Of a DNA stretch of 64,000 nucleotides, positions 35,395 through 45,933 are shown piece after piece. The notes under the pieces were generated by a model. It was not told the origin of the DNA. It saw nothing but the letters and a program-made list of their open reading frames with translations, and did not search any database. Within the stretch, counting starts at the first letter, position 1. Each line of letters begins with the position of its first letter. The stretch lies in assembly GCF_030297175.1 (NCBI RefSeq), contig NZ_AP028070.1:558001-622000 (forward strand). The letters are read 5' to 3'. The stretch comes from Marinobacter sp. LA51. Lineage in GTDB: Bacteria > Pseudomonadota > Gammaproteobacteria > Pseudomonadales > Oleiphilaceae. The position numbers and the translations under genes are program-made.

Positions 35395-37242
35395 TTATCC
35401 CTGAGGATTGCCCTGATCGTCGATAAAGCCACGCAGGTGATCGGAGCGGGACGGATGACGCAGTTTGCGCAGAGCCTTGGCTTCGATCTGACGAATGCGT
35501 TCTCGGGTAACGTCGAACTGCTTGCCGACTTCTTCCAGAGTGTGGTCGGTATTCATTTCAATACCAAAACGCATGCGCAGTACCTTGGACTCACGCGCGG
35601 TCAGGCCGGCCAGAACCGAACGGGTGGCTTCACGCAGGCCTTCGGCGGTCGCTGAATCCACCGGAGACAGTGCCTGGATGTCTTCAATGAAGTCGCCCAG
35701 ATGGCTGTCTTCATCATCACCGATCGGGGTTTCCATGGAGATCGGCTCTTTGGCGATCTTCAGGACCTTACGGATCTTGTCTTCCGGCATTTCCATGCGT
35801 TCACCCAGCTCTTCCGGCGTGGGCTCGCGGCCCATCTCCTGCAGCATCTGGCGGGAGATCCGGTTGAGCTTGTTGATGGTCTCGATCATGTGCACCGGAA
35901 TACGGATGGTGCGGGCCTGGTCCGCGATGGAGCGGGTAATGGCCTGACGAATCCACCAGGTGGCGTAGGTTGAGAACTTGTAACCACGACGGTATTCGAA
36001 CTTGTCCACGGCCTTCATCAAACCGATGTTGCCCTCCTGGATCAGATCCAGGAACTGCAGGCCGCGGTTGGTGTACTTCTTGGCGATGGAGATAACCAGT
36101 CGCAGGTTGGCTTCAACCATTTCCTTCTTGGCACGGCGGGCCTTGGCTTCACCGATGGAAACGCGACGGTTGATTTCCTTGACGTCGGCCACGTCCAGAT
36201 CCACTTCGGTCTGAACGTTCTGGATGCGCTTCTGCAGGCGAACGATCTCGTCAATGCGCTCTGACATTGGCGCGGCGTACGGCTTCTTGCTCCGGCCAAT
36301 CTTTTCGGCCCAGTCCAGATTGGTCTCGTTGCCCGGGAAGGACTTGATGAAGTCCTTACGCGGCATTTTGCAGTCGCGGACACAGATCTGCATGATGGCG
36401 CGCTCGTTCTCGCGCACCAGCACGTTGGTGGAACGGACCACGTTGACCAGCTCGTCGAAGGCCTTGTTGGCCAGCTTGAACGGGGCAAACACCTGGCCCA
36501 GCTCGTTCAGAGCTTCCTGGGTTTTCTTGTCGCCACGACTGTGCTTGGCCAGTGCCTTGTCGGCTGCTTCCAGTTTTTCGGTCAGCAGTTCGAAACGCAG
36601 CCGGGTCTCTTCGGGATCCGGGCCGCTTTCGGTTTCTTCCTCGTCATCGTCGTCATCGTCGGATGAAGAGCTGGAGGTGTCAGTGCTGGCGGCTGGAGTT
36701 TCCTCGCCCATGAATGGCTCGGCGTCGTCCGGGTCCAGGAAACCGGTGACGATGTCGCTGATGCGGCCTTCGTTCTCGATAATGCGGTTGTACGCCTGAA
36801 TCACGGTACCCGCGGTGCCCGGGAAGTGGGCAACGGCAGCCATGACGTCACGAATGCCTTCCTCAATGCGCTTGGCGATAACAATTTCGCCTTCACGGGT
36901 CAGCAGCTCTACGGTACCCATCTCACGCATGTACATACGCACCGGATCGGTGGTGCGGCCGGCATCGGTTTCAACCGCGGCGAGTGCAGCTGCGGCTTCG
37001 GCAGCAGCGGCTTCGTCCGCAGTGGAGTCGCCTTCGGTCATCAGCAGGGTATCGGCATCCGGTGTTTCTTCGGTTACCTGGATACCCATGTCGTTGATCA
37101 TGCGAATGATGTCTTCGACCTGATCCGGGTCGGCAATGTCTTCCGGGAGGTGGTCGTTTACCTCGGCGTAAGTCAGGTAACCTTGTTCCTTGCCTCGTGC
37201 AATGAGGTCTTTTAAACGTGATTTTTGCGAATTGCCTGACAT
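35395..37242 (-). CDS. rpoD: Primary sigma factor RpoD (sigma70)
   Basis: A 615-residue housekeeping sigma factor starting [21 protein letters not shown]; the 16-residue upstream extension is rejected. Region 1.1 is N-terminal. The non-conserved region holds a Ser/Asp/Glu run near 200-215. Region 2 has [24 protein letters not shown], and region 4 has [28 protein letters not shown]. It is the last gene of rpsU-dnaG-rpoD. Confidence 0.97.
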   Translation of the reverse strand: MSGNSQKSRLKDLIARGKEQGYLTYAEVNDHLPEDIADPDQVEDIIRMINDMGIQVTEETPDADTLLMTEGDSTADEAAAAEAAAALAAVETDAGRTTDPVRMYMREMGTVELLTREGEIVIAKRIEEGIRDVMAAVAHFPGTAGTVIQAYNRIIENEGRISDIVTGFLDPDDAEPFMGEETPAASTDTSSSSSDDDDDDEEETESGPDPEETRLRFELLTEKLEAADKALAKHSRGDKKTQEALNELGQVFAPFKLANKAFDELVNVVRSTNVLVRENERAIMQICVRDCKMPRKDFIKSFPGNETNLDWAEKIGRSKKPYAAPMSERIDEIVRLQKRIQNVQTEVDLDVADVKEINRRVSIGEAKARRAKKEMVEANLRLVISIAKKYTNRGLQFLDLIQEGNIGLMKAVDKFEYRRGYKFSTYATWWIRQAITRSIADQARTIRIPVHMIETINKLNRISRQMLQEMGREPTPEELGERMEMPEDKIRKVLKIAKEPISMETPIGDDEDSHLGDFIEDIQALSPVDSATAEGLREATRSVLAGLTARESKVLRMRFGIEMNTDHTLEEVGKQFDVTRERIRQIEAKALRKLRHPSRSDHLRGFIDDQGNPQG

Positions 37243-37361
37243 AGACACCCTGTGAACTCGCTTTGAGAAGGAAAAAAGTGAAACAGCCATTATAGCTGTC
37301 GCTCGGTCGCACTGCCACCGAATGGTTAGATGGTGATCAATGCGTCTAGTTTCAAGTCCTG

Positions 37362-39089
37362 TTACTCCTGAGTACCACTACTCAGGGTTCGTAATTCCTT
37401 CCGTTCCTCGGCTGTGAGGTTCGAGAAGTTGCGCAACAGAGCCGCAAGCCGCTGTTGTCGCGATGATTCTTCGTTCGGGCTCAGTAATTCCCGTGCCGCT
37501 TCGAGTGTGCTCTCCCTGGCGGGAATGTGCTCAATGCCATCAAACAGATGGAAAAAGCGGTCCCGGGCCTGGCCATCGAGGGCCAGGCAACGCACCAGTG
37601 ATTTCCGATCCCGGACTTCCTGATCGAGAATCCAGCTGGCGAAGTTGCGGGACTGGGTGAACTGGCGCGAGCTCCGCGACAGTTCGACCACTTCGGCGGC
37701 CATTTCCGGTGCTTCCAGCAGTGCCAGGCACAAGATGCTGTCTTTGCTGAGCTTTACATCAATGCGCTCTTCAGCGACGCGGTCCCGACGACCGTCTTTC
37801 CAGTTTCCGCCCTGATTCTTCGGCCGGTTTTGCCACTGATTGCGGCCACCGCAAAGCCGGAGCATTTCGTGCCACATGGCATCCCGCAGTGTGCTCTTCG
37901 GCATCTTGTTCAGCAGCGGCTCTACCCGAGCCCTCAATTCGCCCCGATGTTCCGGTAGCTGCAGGTCCAGGCCCTCACTCTGTCGGTCGAACAGGTAGCG
38001 GGACAGCGGAGTGGCACCGTCAATCCGAGCCTGGAACGCCTCTTGGCCTTCCTTGCGCACCAGCGTGTCCGGATCCTCGCCCTGGGGCAGCATCAGGAAT
38101 TGCAGGTGCATGCCGTCGGCCATCAGCTCAAGCGCGTTGTCCATGGCGCGGTCAGCTGCCCTGAACCCGGCCTGGTCGCCGTCGAAGCAGAACACGATGT
38201 GCCGCACTTGCCGGAGCAGGGCAGTCAGGCTGTCCTGGTTGGTTGCCGTGCCCAGCGTTGCGACGGCGTAGTGAATGCCGTGCTGGGCCAGGGCAATGAC
38301 ATCCATATACCCTTCGACAACCAGCAGTTTGTCCAGTTGCCTTACCGCCTGTTTGGCTTCGAACAGGCCGTATATTTCCCGGCTCTTGTGAAAGACATCA
38401 GACTCCGGAGAGTTGATGTACTTGGCCTTGTCGTCACCCAGGGTCCGACCACCAAAGGCAATGGTCTTGCCCCGGCTGTTGCGGATCGGGAACATGACCC
38501 GATTGCGGAACAGATCCCGGGGCCGCCCGTACTTGTCGGAGACCGTGCCGGTTTCTACCAACGGGCCTTTCAAGTCCTTGCTGGCAGCATCGAACAGGGC
38601 GGTCCCGGCCGAAGGCGCGTAACCAATCTGGTACTGCTGCACGATGGCGTCGTCCAGGCCCCGCTGTTGCAGGTAATCCCGGGCGTAGGCGCCTTGCTGG
38701 CTGGTCAGTGCGGACTGATAGAACCGGCTGGCAAAATCGAGCGCGTCGGTCAGCGTTCGGGCCTGCTGGATCTCCTGCTTGGCGGCCTTGTCGTAAGGCA
38801 CTTCCAGGCCGGCCCGCTTGGCCAGTTCTTCAACGGCTTCGGTGAAGCCGATGCCCTCGAATTCACGAATGAAGCTGATGGCATCGCCATGGGCACCACA
38901 GCCAAAGCAGTGGTAAAAGCCCTTGTCCGGACGCACGTTGAAGGACGGCGTCTTTTCATCGTGAAACGGGCAGCACGCCTTGTAATTTGCGCCGGCTTTC
39001 TTGAGTGTGATGCGAGAACCGATCAGCTCTGCCAGATCGAGGCGATCAAGCAGGTCTTCAACAAAACGTTGAGGGATCAGTCCACTCAT
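37362..39089 (-). CDS. dnaG: DNA primase DnaG
   Basis: A 575-residue replication primase. The CHC2 zinc finger is Cys40, His43, Cys61, Cys64 ([11 protein letters not shown], then HCFGCG). The TOPRIM catalytic core includes [17 protein letters not shown] and [16 protein letters not shown] with the metal-binding acids. The C-terminal 150 residues correspond to the DnaB-interaction domain. It makes RNA primers for Okazaki fragments. Middle gene of the macromolecular-synthesis operon. Confidence 0.97.
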   Translation of the reverse strand: MSGLIPQRFVEDLLDRLDLAELIGSRITLKKAGANYKACCPFHDEKTPSFNVRPDKGFYHCFGCGAHGDAISFIREFEGIGFTEAVEELAKRAGLEVPYDKAAKQEIQQARTLTDALDFASRFYQSALTSQQGAYARDYLQQRGLDDAIVQQYQIGYAPSAGTALFDAASKDLKGPLVETGTVSDKYGRPRDLFRNRVMFPIRNSRGKTIAFGGRTLGDDKAKYINSPESDVFHKSREIYGLFEAKQAVRQLDKLLVVEGYMDVIALAQHGIHYAVATLGTATNQDSLTALLRQVRHIVFCFDGDQAGFRAADRAMDNALELMADGMHLQFLMLPQGEDPDTLVRKEGQEAFQARIDGATPLSRYLFDRQSEGLDLQLPEHRGELRARVEPLLNKMPKSTLRDAMWHEMLRLCGGRNQWQNRPKNQGGNWKDGRRDRVAEERIDVKLSKDSILCLALLEAPEMAAEVVELSRSSRQFTQSRNFASWILDQEVRDRKSLVRCLALDGQARDRFFHLFDGIEHIPARESTLEAARELLSPNEESSRQQRLAALLRNFSNLTAEERKELRTLSSGTQE

Positions 39090-39135
39090 GGAGACTCCAG
39101 ATCAACCGGGACTTGTGTCGGGTTCAGCCATAGCC

Positions 39136-39172
39136 AAAAATGCCGCCGAAGCCAGGCCTCGGCGGCATTTTT
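39136..39172 (-). terminator. Intrinsic terminator between rpsU and dnaG
   Basis: A 14-bp stem AAAAATGCCGCCGA/TCGGCGGCATTTTT with a 9-nt loop. The macromolecular-synthesis operon classically has such a partial terminator after rpsU, keeping S21 expression above primase and sigma. Confidence 0.9.
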
Positions 39173-39242
39173 GAAGTCGCTCTGTGCAGCCTGCGGCTGA
39201 ACAGGCAATCAGTGCTTTGCAGTCAAGCGGCGTCGATAAAAC

Positions 39243-39458
39243 TTAGTACAGACGCTCGAACTTGCGCTGTTCCCGCTGAAGCTTCTTGAGATGACGCTTA
39301 ACGGCAGCGGCTGCTTTGCGCTTACGAACAGCGGTCGGCTTCTCGTAGTGCTCGCGACGACGTACTTCAGAAAGTACACCCGCTTTTTCGCAGGAACGCT
39401 TGAAGCGACGCAGTGCTACGTCAAACGGTTCATTCTCTTTCACTTTAACAGCTGGCAT
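39243..39458 (-). CDS. rpsU: 30S ribosomal protein S21
   Basis: A 71-residue very basic protein, [27 protein letters not shown], the canonical S21 sequence. It helps initiation on the small ribosomal subunit. First gene of rpsU-dnaG-rpoD, diverging from tsaD. Confidence 0.98.
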   Translation of the reverse strand: MPAVKVKENEPFDVALRRFKRSCEKAGVLSEVRRREHYEKPTAVRKRKAAAAVKRHLKKLQREQRKFERLY

Positions 39459-39575
39459 TCGGAAATCACCTACCTGATAGATTCGGTTTCAATGTAATCC
39501 GCCTGGCAGCGCCAGACCGGTTCGATCCCTGGTCAGATTGGCTAAAACTCGACCAGTGCATATTTTAGGGCGGCA

Positions 39576-39605
39576 ATGATAGCGCCTGGGTTATGGCAAG
39601 GTCAA
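39576..39605 (-). promoter_or_regulatory. Sigma70 promoter of rpsU-dnaG-rpoD
   Basis: On the minus strand TTGACC (39600-39605) and TATCAT (39576-39581) are separated by 18 nt, a good match. It is about 120 nt upstream of the rpsU start. Confidence 0.65.
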
Positions 39606-39622
39606 TGATTGTTCAGATGAAT

Positions 39623-39653
39623 CTGACAGGGCGTTTCGGGTTTCTGCTAAAAT
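39623..39653 (+). promoter_or_regulatory. Candidate sigma70 promoter of tsaD
   Basis: CTGACA (39623-39628) and TAAAAT (39648-39653) are separated by 19 nt, slightly long. It is placed about 40 nt upstream of the tsaD ATG. Confidence 0.45.
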
Positions 39654-39695
39654 GCGGCGTTTTCCACACATGCCTATAAACCTGGCCCGGATATT

Positions 39696-40751
39696 ATGTT
39701 GATTCTCGGTATTGAAACCTCCTGCGATGAAACCGGCGTGGCCCTGTTCGACAGCGAACAGGGGCTGTTGGCGCACGCCCTGTTCAGTCAGATCGACATG
39801 CACGCGGACTACGGTGGCGTGGTGCCAGAGTTGGCATCGCGCGACCATGTGCGCAAGTTGCTGCCGTTGTGCGATCAGGTGTTGGCCCAGGCCGGCAAGG
39901 TTCGGGCTGACCTGGAAGGCATTGCCTACACGGCCGGGCCAGGCTTGGTCGGTGCGCTGATGGTCGGCGGCTCGGTTGCTCACTCTCTGGGCTTCGCCCT
40001 GGGAGTGCCGGTTCTGGGTGTGCATCACATGGAGGGCCATTTGCTGGCGCCGATGCTGGAGGACAATCCGCCCGCCTTTCCGTTTGTCGCCCTGCTGGTG
40101 TCCGGAGGCCACACCCAGTTGGTGCGGGTAGATGGTATTGGTGCCTACGAAATGCTGGGTGAATCCGTGGACGACGCCGCCGGCGAGGCCTTCGATAAAG
40201 CCGCCAAGATGCTCGGGCTGGATTACCCGGGTGGGCCGCGGGTTGCGGCACTGGCCGAGCAGGGCACGCCGGGCCGCTATCGATTCCCCCGCCCGATGAC
40301 CGACCGCCCGGGTCTGGATTTCAGCTTCAGTGGCTTGAAGACCTTTACCCTGAATACCGTCAGTGCAGCCCGGGATGCGGACGGTCTTGATGATCAGACC
40401 CGCGCCGACATCGCGCTGGCGTTTGAAACCGCTGTGGTTGAGACCCTCACCATTAAGTGTCGGCGTGCCCTGGAACAGACCGGCTGCAAGCGTCTGGTCA
40501 TCGCCGGGGGTGTTAGCGCCAACAAGCGCTTGCGCACCGCCCTGGAAGCCATGACCGCCAAGTTGCAGGCTGGGGTTTTCTACGCCCGGCCGGAATTCTG
40601 TACCGATAACGGGGCCATGATTGCCTATGCCGGAGCCCAGCGCTTGCGGGCCGGGCAGCAGGATGGTGAGCGAATTGTGGCGGTTCCGCGCTGGCCGATG
40701 AATACCTTGCCGGCCATTACCGAGCCGCGCTCAACCGGATTGGTGGATTAG
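39696..40751 (+). CDS. tsaD: tRNA N6-adenosine threonylcarbamoyltransferase TsaD
   Basis: A 351-residue Kae1-family protein that transfers threonylcarbamoyl to A37 of ANN-reading tRNAs, together with TsaB and TsaE. The metal-binding HMEGH is at residues 111-115. ASKHA nucleotide-binding motifs include [10 protein letters not shown] at the N-terminus, [11 protein letters not shown] and [12 protein letters not shown]. The divergent placement from rpsU is conserved in gammaproteobacteria. Confidence 0.97.
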   Translation: MLILGIETSCDETGVALFDSEQGLLAHALFSQIDMHADYGGVVPELASRDHVRKLLPLCDQVLAQAGKVRADLEGIAYTAGPGLVGALMVGGSVAHSLGFALGVPVLGVHHMEGHLLAPMLEDNPPAFPFVALLVSGGHTQLVRVDGIGAYEMLGESVDDAAGEAFDKAAKMLGLDYPGGPRVAALAEQGTPGRYRFPRPMTDRPGLDFSFSGLKTFTLNTVSAARDADGLDDQTRADIALAFETAVVETLTIKCRRALEQTGCKRLVIAGGVSANKRLRTALEAMTAKLQAGVFYARPEFCTDNGAMIAYAGAQRLRAGQQDGERIVAVPRWPMNTLPAITEPRSTGLVD

Positions 40752-40783
40752 CCCACGCCTTGTCCTGGCGGACGATTGACGCT

Positions 40784-41401
40784 TTAAAGGCCGGCTTCCC
40801 GGCCCTGAGCCAGTCGGATCAGGTTATTCCGGTGCCGAACCACGATCAGCAGTGCCAGTAGGCCGAACAGGGCCAGGGTATCGGGTTCGATCAGGGCGCT
40901 GATGATCGGGCCGGAGACGATGGCGATCAGGGATGCCAGTGCCGAGATGCGACAGCGCCAGATCACCAGCAGCCAGATGGCTGCCATCAGCGAGGTGGTT
41001 ATCGGCGCCAGGGCCAGGCCTGCGCCCAGTGCGGTCGCCACGCCTTTGCCACCCTTGAAGCGGTAGAACACGGGGATCATGTGGCCGGTAACGGCACACA
41101 GCGCCACTATGGCCTGTGCCATCACCGACAGCCCCAGGTTGTGGGCCAGCCAGACGGGGAGCCAGCCCTTGGCGGCATCCAGTGCCAGTGTCGTCAGGGC
41201 AGGCGCCCAGCCGCCGGTGCGGTAAACATTGGTGGCACCAGGATTGCCAGAACCCTGGGCCCGAGGATCGGGCAGCTTCCACAGTCGGCACACCGGCAGC
41301 GCAAACAGCACCGAGCCGGCCAGGTAGGCGGCAAAGCAGAGCACAACGGTGACAACTGGGTCGCTGGACAGTGTGGTGGTGAGTGTGGAGGCGAGGGTCA
41401 T
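40784..41401 (-). CDS. plsY: Glycerol-3-phosphate acyltransferase PlsY
   Basis: A 205-residue inner-membrane enzyme that acylates glycerol-3-phosphate from acyl-phosphate, the first step of phospholipid synthesis. It has the three PlsY motifs: SGNPGATNVYR near residue 51, GHMIPVFYRFKGGKGVAT near 105 and RHRNNLIRL near the C-terminus. Several membrane helices surround them. It converges with tsaD and diverges from folB. Confidence 0.95.
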   Translation of the reverse strand: MTLASTLTTTLSSDPVVTVVLCFAAYLAGSVLFALPVCRLWKLPDPRAQGSGNPGATNVYRTGGWAPALTTLALDAAKGWLPVWLAHNLGLSVMAQAIVALCAVTGHMIPVFYRFKGGKGVATALGAGLALAPITTSLMAAIWLLVIWRCRISALASLIAIVSGPIISALIEPDTLALFGLLALLIVVRHRNNLIRLAQGREAGL

Positions 41402-41543
41402 GGTGTCGGCTCGAAGGCGGAGACGTCTCAGGGTGTAGTGTGCGAAAATGCCGACCCAGTAAAACAGGCCAGCGTTATCACAGTATCCGTTGGTTGTGCG
41501 TTATTCAATCAGCAAAGAGTGGAATACTCCGGGAGCCCCCTTG

Positions 41544-41897
41544 GCAGACAGTGTACTCATTGAAGGTCTGGTAGTTGAGACCGTTGTCGGTGTCTACGAT
41601 TGGGAGCGGAAGGTCGACCAGCGCCTGCTGGTGGACCTGGAAATGGCCTGGGATAACCGGGTTCCGGGTGCCTCGGATGATGTCGGGGATGCCCTGGATT
41701 ATGCTGCGGTCAGCGAGCTGGTTACATCGTGCCTGCAAGCGCTTCAGCCCAAGTTGCTGGAGCACGGTGCTGAGCAGCTCGCGGCGCAACTGCAGCGGCA
41801 GTTCGGAATTACCTGGCTGGCGCTGACTCTGAGAAAGCCCGGAGCGGTGCCGGCGGCGCAAGCGGTAGGTGTCCGAATAGAAAGGGGAACGCGTTAA
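41544..41897 (+). CDS. folB: Dihydroneopterin aldolase, TTG start
   Basis: A 117-residue folate-pathway enzyme. The frame extends upstream to 41490, but the TTG at 41544 has GGGAG five bases before it and gives (M)ADSVLIEGLVVETVVGVYDWER, the usual FolB N-terminus. It converts dihydroneopterin to 6-hydroxymethyl-dihydropterin. Its stop codon shares one base with the start of the next gene, an adjacent step of the pathway. Confidence 0.9.
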   Translation, partial: ADSVLIEGLVVETVVGVYDWERKVDQRLLVDLEMAWDNRVPGASDDVGDALDYAAVSELVTSCLQALQPKLLEHGAEQLAAQLQRQFGITWLALTLRKPGAVPAAQAVGVRIERGTR

Positions 41898-42421
41898 TGA
41901 CCGACCAGGTCCGGGTGTACATCAGTATTGGCAGCAACGTAGACCGGGAGCATTACGTTACCGCGGCTCTGGACGCGCTGGCGAGCTGGTTTGGCGACCT
42001 TGAGATTTCACCGGTCTATGACAGCGAGGCGGTGGGCTTTAAGGGCTCGCCGTTTTTGAATCTGGTGGTCGGGGTAAAAACCGGGCTGCCGGTGGGTGAA
42101 TTGTCCCGGCGCTTCAAACAGCTGGAGGCCGATAATGGCCGCCGTCGGGATGTGCCCAAGTTCAGTGCCCGAACCCTGGATCTGGATATCCTGACCTATG
42201 GCGATCGGGTGGGGGTAGTCGATGGGGTTGAGTTGCCTCGCGGCGAAATTCTGAAGAACGCCTTCGTTTTGCGGCCGTTAGCAGACATCGCGCCCGAGGA
42301 CCTGCATCCGGTGACGGGGCAGAGCTATCGGGAATTGTGGCAGAACTACCGGTCCGACCAGAAACTCTGGCCGGTGGACTTTACCTGGCAGGGCCGTCAG
42401 ATTTCAGTAATCGCCGACTGA
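41897..42421 (+). CDS. folK: FolK-type hydroxymethyldihydropterin pyrophosphokinase, divergent copy
   Basis: A 174-residue HPPK paralogue. It keeps SIGSNVDREH and the metal-binding RTLDLDIL, but it lacks the usual PRTLDLD proline context (FSARTLDLD) and differs in the central loop. It is translationally coupled to folB (TAATG), so it is likely active in the same pathway. A canonical second folK is present at 45932-46444. Its last 18 nt overlap the convergent pgi 3' end. Confidence 0.82.
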   Translation: MTDQVRVYISIGSNVDREHYVTAALDALASWFGDLEISPVYDSEAVGFKGSPFLNLVVGVKTGLPVGELSRRFKQLEADNGRRRDVPKFSARTLDLDILTYGDRVGVVDGVELPRGEILKNAFVLRPLADIAPEDLHPVTGQSYRELWQNYRSDQKLWPVDFTWQGRQISVIAD

Positions 42422-44086
42422 CCGGAACAGTTCGATCAGGTGGTCCGTTGAGCTGTCGCTGCCTGCATCCTGCGCGTCCTTCCCGAGTAATCGGGGCAGA
42501 ATACCCTTGCCCAACTGTTTGCCCAGCTCCACGCCCCATTGATCAAACGAATCCACGCCCCAGATGACCCCCTGAACAAAGGTTCGATGCTCGTACAGGG
42601 CGATCAGTGCCCCGACGCTCTCAGGCGTCACCTGCTCAAGCACCAGGGTGTTGCTGGGTTTGTTGCCGGGAATCACCTTATGGGGCGCCAACTGCTCTAT
42701 TTCCGCTTCCGTAAGACCTTCTGCTGCGAGTTCGGCTCGCGCTTCTGCCAGTGATTTGCCCGCCATCATTGCCTGGCTTTGGCTCAGGCAGTTGGCAAAC
42801 AGGTCGGCGTGGTGGGTTGCCACGGGGTTGTGCGTTTTCAACGGAATGATGAAATCGGCCGGAATCAGCCGGGTGCCTTGATGGATCAGCTGGTGGTAAG
42901 CATGCTGGCCATTGGAGCCTGTGCCACCCCAGATGATCGGGCCGGATTCACAGGCCAGCGGTTCTCCGGTCTCGGTCACACTCTTGCCATTGCTTTCCAT
43001 GTCCAGTTGCTGAAGATGATCCGGAAGGCTGCGCAGGTATTGGTCATACGGCAGGATGGCGTGGGTGTGGGCGTTCCAGAAGTTGTTGTACCAGACGCCC
43101 AGTAGGCCCATGACCACAGGCAGATTCTGCGCCAGTGGTGCCTCCTGGAAGTGGCTGTCCATGGCATGGGCGCCGGACAGCAGGCGCCGGAAATTGTCCA
43201 TGCCGATGGCCAGTGCCACCGGTAGGCCAATGGCGGACCACAGGGAGTAGCGCCCGCCAACCCAGTCCCACATCGGGAACACCTGATCGGCCTGGATGCC
43301 GAAGCTTTCTGCGCCAGGTACGTTGGCGGTTACTGCGAGGAAGTGCTTGGCTACGGCTGCATCGTCGCCGCAATAGTCCACCAGCCACTGCCGAGCCACG
43401 TTGCTGTTCTCGAGGGTTTCCTGGGTGCGGAATGATTTCGACTGGATCAGGAACAGGGTGGTTTCCGGGTTCACCTGCCGGAGCACTTCCAGGATGTCAG
43501 TGCCGTCGATGTTGGCGACAAAGTGGCAGCGCATGCCGCCCTGCCAGTAAGGCTGCAGGGCCTCATTGACCAGCTTCGGCCCGAGATAGGAGCCGCCAAT
43601 GCCGATGCTGACCACATCGGTGAAGGCCTTGCCGCTATAACCGGTCCTGGACTGATCCAGAACGCCGGTGACTACTGCTTCCATCCGCTCCAGGGTGTGC
43701 TGGACCTCGGCCACCACATCGACCCCGTCCACCATGATAGAGGCGTTGCCGGGGTGTCTCAGGGCCGTGTGCAGGGCCGGACGTTGTTCGGTGCGGTTGA
43801 CCGGGGCGCCGCTCAGCAGTGCGTCCCGGCGTGCCGGCAAATCACGGCGTTCGGCCAGCGCGAGCAGGGCGCTCAGGGTTTCGTCGGTGATGCGGTTCTT
43901 GGAAAAATCCAGGGATATTCCCGCGCCCTTGATGAAGTAGCGGCTGGCCCGTTCCGGATCCTCGGTAAATAGCTGTTTTATCGGCACCGACTGCATTTGC
44001 AGCCGGTGTTGCTCCAGCACCTGCCACTCCGGGGAGGAGGTCAGTTGGGGCGCGCGATCAGGCATTAGAACATCCTTTTCCGTCAT
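42404..44086 (-). CDS. pgi: Glucose-6-phosphate isomerase
   Basis: A 560-residue cytosolic enzyme interconverting glucose-6-phosphate and fructose-6-phosphate. It has the signatures GIGGSYLGPKLV near residue 160, and PVVMGLLGVWYNNF and LQQLDMESNGKSV in the C-terminal half; the catalytic Glu is in the latter. ATG at 44086 is used; 44065 is possible. The gene sits downstream of panC and overlaps the convergent folK copy by 18 nt. Confidence 0.96.
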   Translation of the reverse strand: MTEKDVLMPDRAPQLTSSPEWQVLEQHRLQMQSVPIKQLFTEDPERASRYFIKGAGISLDFSKNRITDETLSALLALAERRDLPARRDALLSGAPVNRTEQRPALHTALRHPGNASIMVDGVDVVAEVQHTLERMEAVVTGVLDQSRTGYSGKAFTDVVSIGIGGSYLGPKLVNEALQPYWQGGMRCHFVANIDGTDILEVLRQVNPETTLFLIQSKSFRTQETLENSNVARQWLVDYCGDDAAVAKHFLAVTANVPGAESFGIQADQVFPMWDWVGGRYSLWSAIGLPVALAIGMDNFRRLLSGAHAMDSHFQEAPLAQNLPVVMGLLGVWYNNFWNAHTHAILPYDQYLRSLPDHLQQLDMESNGKSVTETGEPLACESGPIIWGGTGSNGQHAYHQLIHQGTRLIPADFIIPLKTHNPVATHHADLFANCLSQSQAMMAGKSLAEARAELAAEGLTEAEIEQLAPHKVIPGNKPSNTLVLEQVTPESVGALIALYEHRTFVQGVIWGVDSFDQWGVELGKQLGKGILPRLLGKDAQDAGSDSSTDHLIELFRSVGDY

Positions 44087-44101
44087 TTGCTTGATGCTGG
44101 C

Positions 44102-44950
44102 TCAGCGACTCACTGACAGGTTGTCGATCAGACGGGTGGTGCCCAGGAAGGCTGCCACCAGCAGGGTAATGTCGGTGTCTTCGGTGCTGGCCGGCTTCAG
44201 GGTTTGGCTATTAACGATGTTGAAATAGTCCGGTCGCAAGCCGGCCTCGGCGAGGCGGTTGCGAGCTTCCTCCTCCAGGGTCTGGAAGTCCGAGCGGCCT
44301 CCGGTCAATTCACGGGCGGTAGCTTGCAGGGTCTGATAAACCACCGGGGCGATTTTGCGTTCGCTCGCTGTCAGGTAACCGTTTCGGGAGCTCTTGGCCA
44401 GGCCGTCGTCTTCCCGGATGGTGGGCGCGCCCACGACTTCCACCGGTAGCATCAGATCGCGGACCAGTTTCCGGATTACCGCGAGTTGCTGGAAGTCCTT
44501 TTCGCCAAACACTGCGACGTCCGGCTGAACCATGTTCAGGAGCATGGTGACAACCGTCGCCACACCCTCGAAATGACCTGGGCGGCTGGCGCCACAATGA
44601 CCGTCGCTGACTTCCGGAACCACCACCTGGGTCTGCAAGGCCAGCCCTTCGGGATAGACCTCTTCCACACCGGGGGCGAACACCAGGGTGTTGCCGGCCG
44701 CTTCCAGCTGCTCCTGATCTTCCGTCAGTGTGCGCGGGTAGGTGTCCAGATCTTCGCCAGCCCCGAACTGCATCGGGTTTACGAAAATGCTGGTGACCAC
44801 CACGTCCGCCGCTTCCGCGGCTTTGCGCACGAGCGATATGTGACCCTCGTGGAGGTTGCCCATGGTCGGCACCAGGCCAATGGTTTTGCCCTGGCGTCGA
44901 TAGCCGCGGAGGATGGTGCGAAGTTCTTTCAGGGAATGTACGGTTCTCAT
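44102..44950 (-). CDS. panC: Pantothenate synthetase
   Basis: A 282-residue enzyme joining pantoate and beta-alanine with ATP. It has the HIGH-like [14 protein letters not shown] near residues 28-41 and the KMSKS-like AKSSRNGYL. It overlaps panB by 4 nt (ATGA), so the two are translationally coupled in coenzyme A synthesis. Confidence 0.97.
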   Translation of the reverse strand: MRTVHSLKELRTILRGYRRQGKTIGLVPTMGNLHEGHISLVRKAAEAADVVVTSIFVNPMQFGAGEDLDTYPRTLTEDQEQLEAAGNTLVFAPGVEEVYPEGLALQTQVVVPEVSDGHCGASRPGHFEGVATVVTMLLNMVQPDVAVFGEKDFQQLAVIRKLVRDLMLPVEVVGAPTIREDDGLAKSSRNGYLTASERKIAPVVYQTLQATARELTGGRSDFQTLEEEARNRLAEAGLRPDYFNIVNSQTLKPASTEDTDITLLVAAFLGTTRLIDNLSVSR

Positions 44951-45741
44951 GCCTTGAACGTATGCTCCTCGGCGGGGAAAGTTCGCGCGCGCACAGCGCT
45001 CACGTAGGCCTCAATGGCCTCCTGGACGGAATTGGTCTCCGCCAGGAAGTTCTTCACAAATCGGGGTTTGCGCCCGGTGGTGACACCCAGCATATCGTGC
45101 AGGACCAGCACCTGGCCGTCGGTATCGGCGCCGGCACCAATACCGATGACGGGCGCCTTGACGGCCTGGGTGATGCGGGCGGCCAGGGGCGCGGGTACGC
45201 ACTCAAGCAGAATCAGGTCGGCGCCGGCCGCTTCCAGTTCGCAGGCGTGCTCGATCATCATTTCCGCTGCTTTCTCATTGCGGCCCTGCACCTTGTAGCC
45301 ACCAAACTTGTTGACGAACTGAGGGGTCAGGCCCAGGTGTGCGCACACGGGTACACCGCGCTCGCTCAGGGCGTGGATGGTGTCTTTCATCCAGTCGGTG
45401 CCTTCGAGCTTGACCAGGTGAGCGCCGGCACGCATCAGTTCGGCAGCATTTTCCAGGGCTGCGTCCACGGTGCCGTAAGTCATGAACGGCATGTCGGCCA
45501 TGATCAAGGCGCCGGCATTACCCTTGGCGACGCAACTGGTGTGATAAACCATCTGGTCCATGGTGACCGGCAGGGTGCTATCGTGGCCCTGCAACACCAT
45601 GCCCAGGGAGTCTCCGATCAGGATGACATCGACACCCGCTTCACTGACCACCTGGGCAAAGGTGGCATCGTATGAGGTCAGGACGGAAAAGGCTTCGCCC
45701 TTTTGTTTGTATTCCCGAAGGGTATTGATGGTAACAGCCAT
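44947..45741 (-). CDS. panB: 3-methyl-2-oxobutanoate hydroxymethyltransferase
   Basis: A 264-residue TIM-barrel enzyme adding a hydroxymethyl group to ketoisovalerate, the first committed pantothenate step. It has the motifs [33 protein letters not shown] and [20 protein letters not shown]. It is directly coupled to panC. A 190-nt gap separates it from the upstream folK. Confidence 0.97.
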   Translation of the reverse strand: MAVTINTLREYKQKGEAFSVLTSYDATFAQVVSEAGVDVILIGDSLGMVLQGHDSTLPVTMDQMVYHTSCVAKGNAGALIMADMPFMTYGTVDAALENAAELMRAGAHLVKLEGTDWMKDTIHALSERGVPVCAHLGLTPQFVNKFGGYKVQGRNEKAAEMMIEHACELEAAGADLILLECVPAPLAARITQAVKAPVIGIGAGADTDGQVLVLHDMLGVTTGRKPRFVKNFLAETNSVQEAIEAYVSAVRARTFPAEEHTFKA

Positions 45742-45900
45742 AAAATCCTTGCCTTGTGGGTGGATGGGCCAAGACCGGGCCGGGGTCTGCCGGCGTTCAG
45801 TGCTAAGGGTAATCCGGGGCTATGTCTGAGGCAATAGTAGCACGGCCGTGATTAGGCCGGTGCAGTCAGTGCCTGGCCGGAGGTTGCTCGAAGTTAGTGT

Positions 45901-45933
45901 GAGTGCGGCTTGAGTGCGACTTGAGAGTGGCTC
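45901..45933. repeat. Three imperfect 11-bp tandem units
   Basis: GAGTGCGGCTT, GAGTGCGACTT and GAGAGTGGCTC stand in tandem at the 3' end of the second folK. The last unit overlaps its stop codon. Significance is unclear. Confidence 0.4.

Noticed and set aside
38043..39200. Long plus-strand open frame (385 codons) opposite dnaG
   Set aside because: It is the complement of a high-GC coding sequence with clear DnaG domains on the other strand. No protein motif is seen.
39518..39532. GGTTCGATCCCTGG resembling a tRNA T-arm
   Set aside because: The flanking bases do not form a T-stem, and no anticodon or acceptor stems surround it. Chance match in the rpsU leader.
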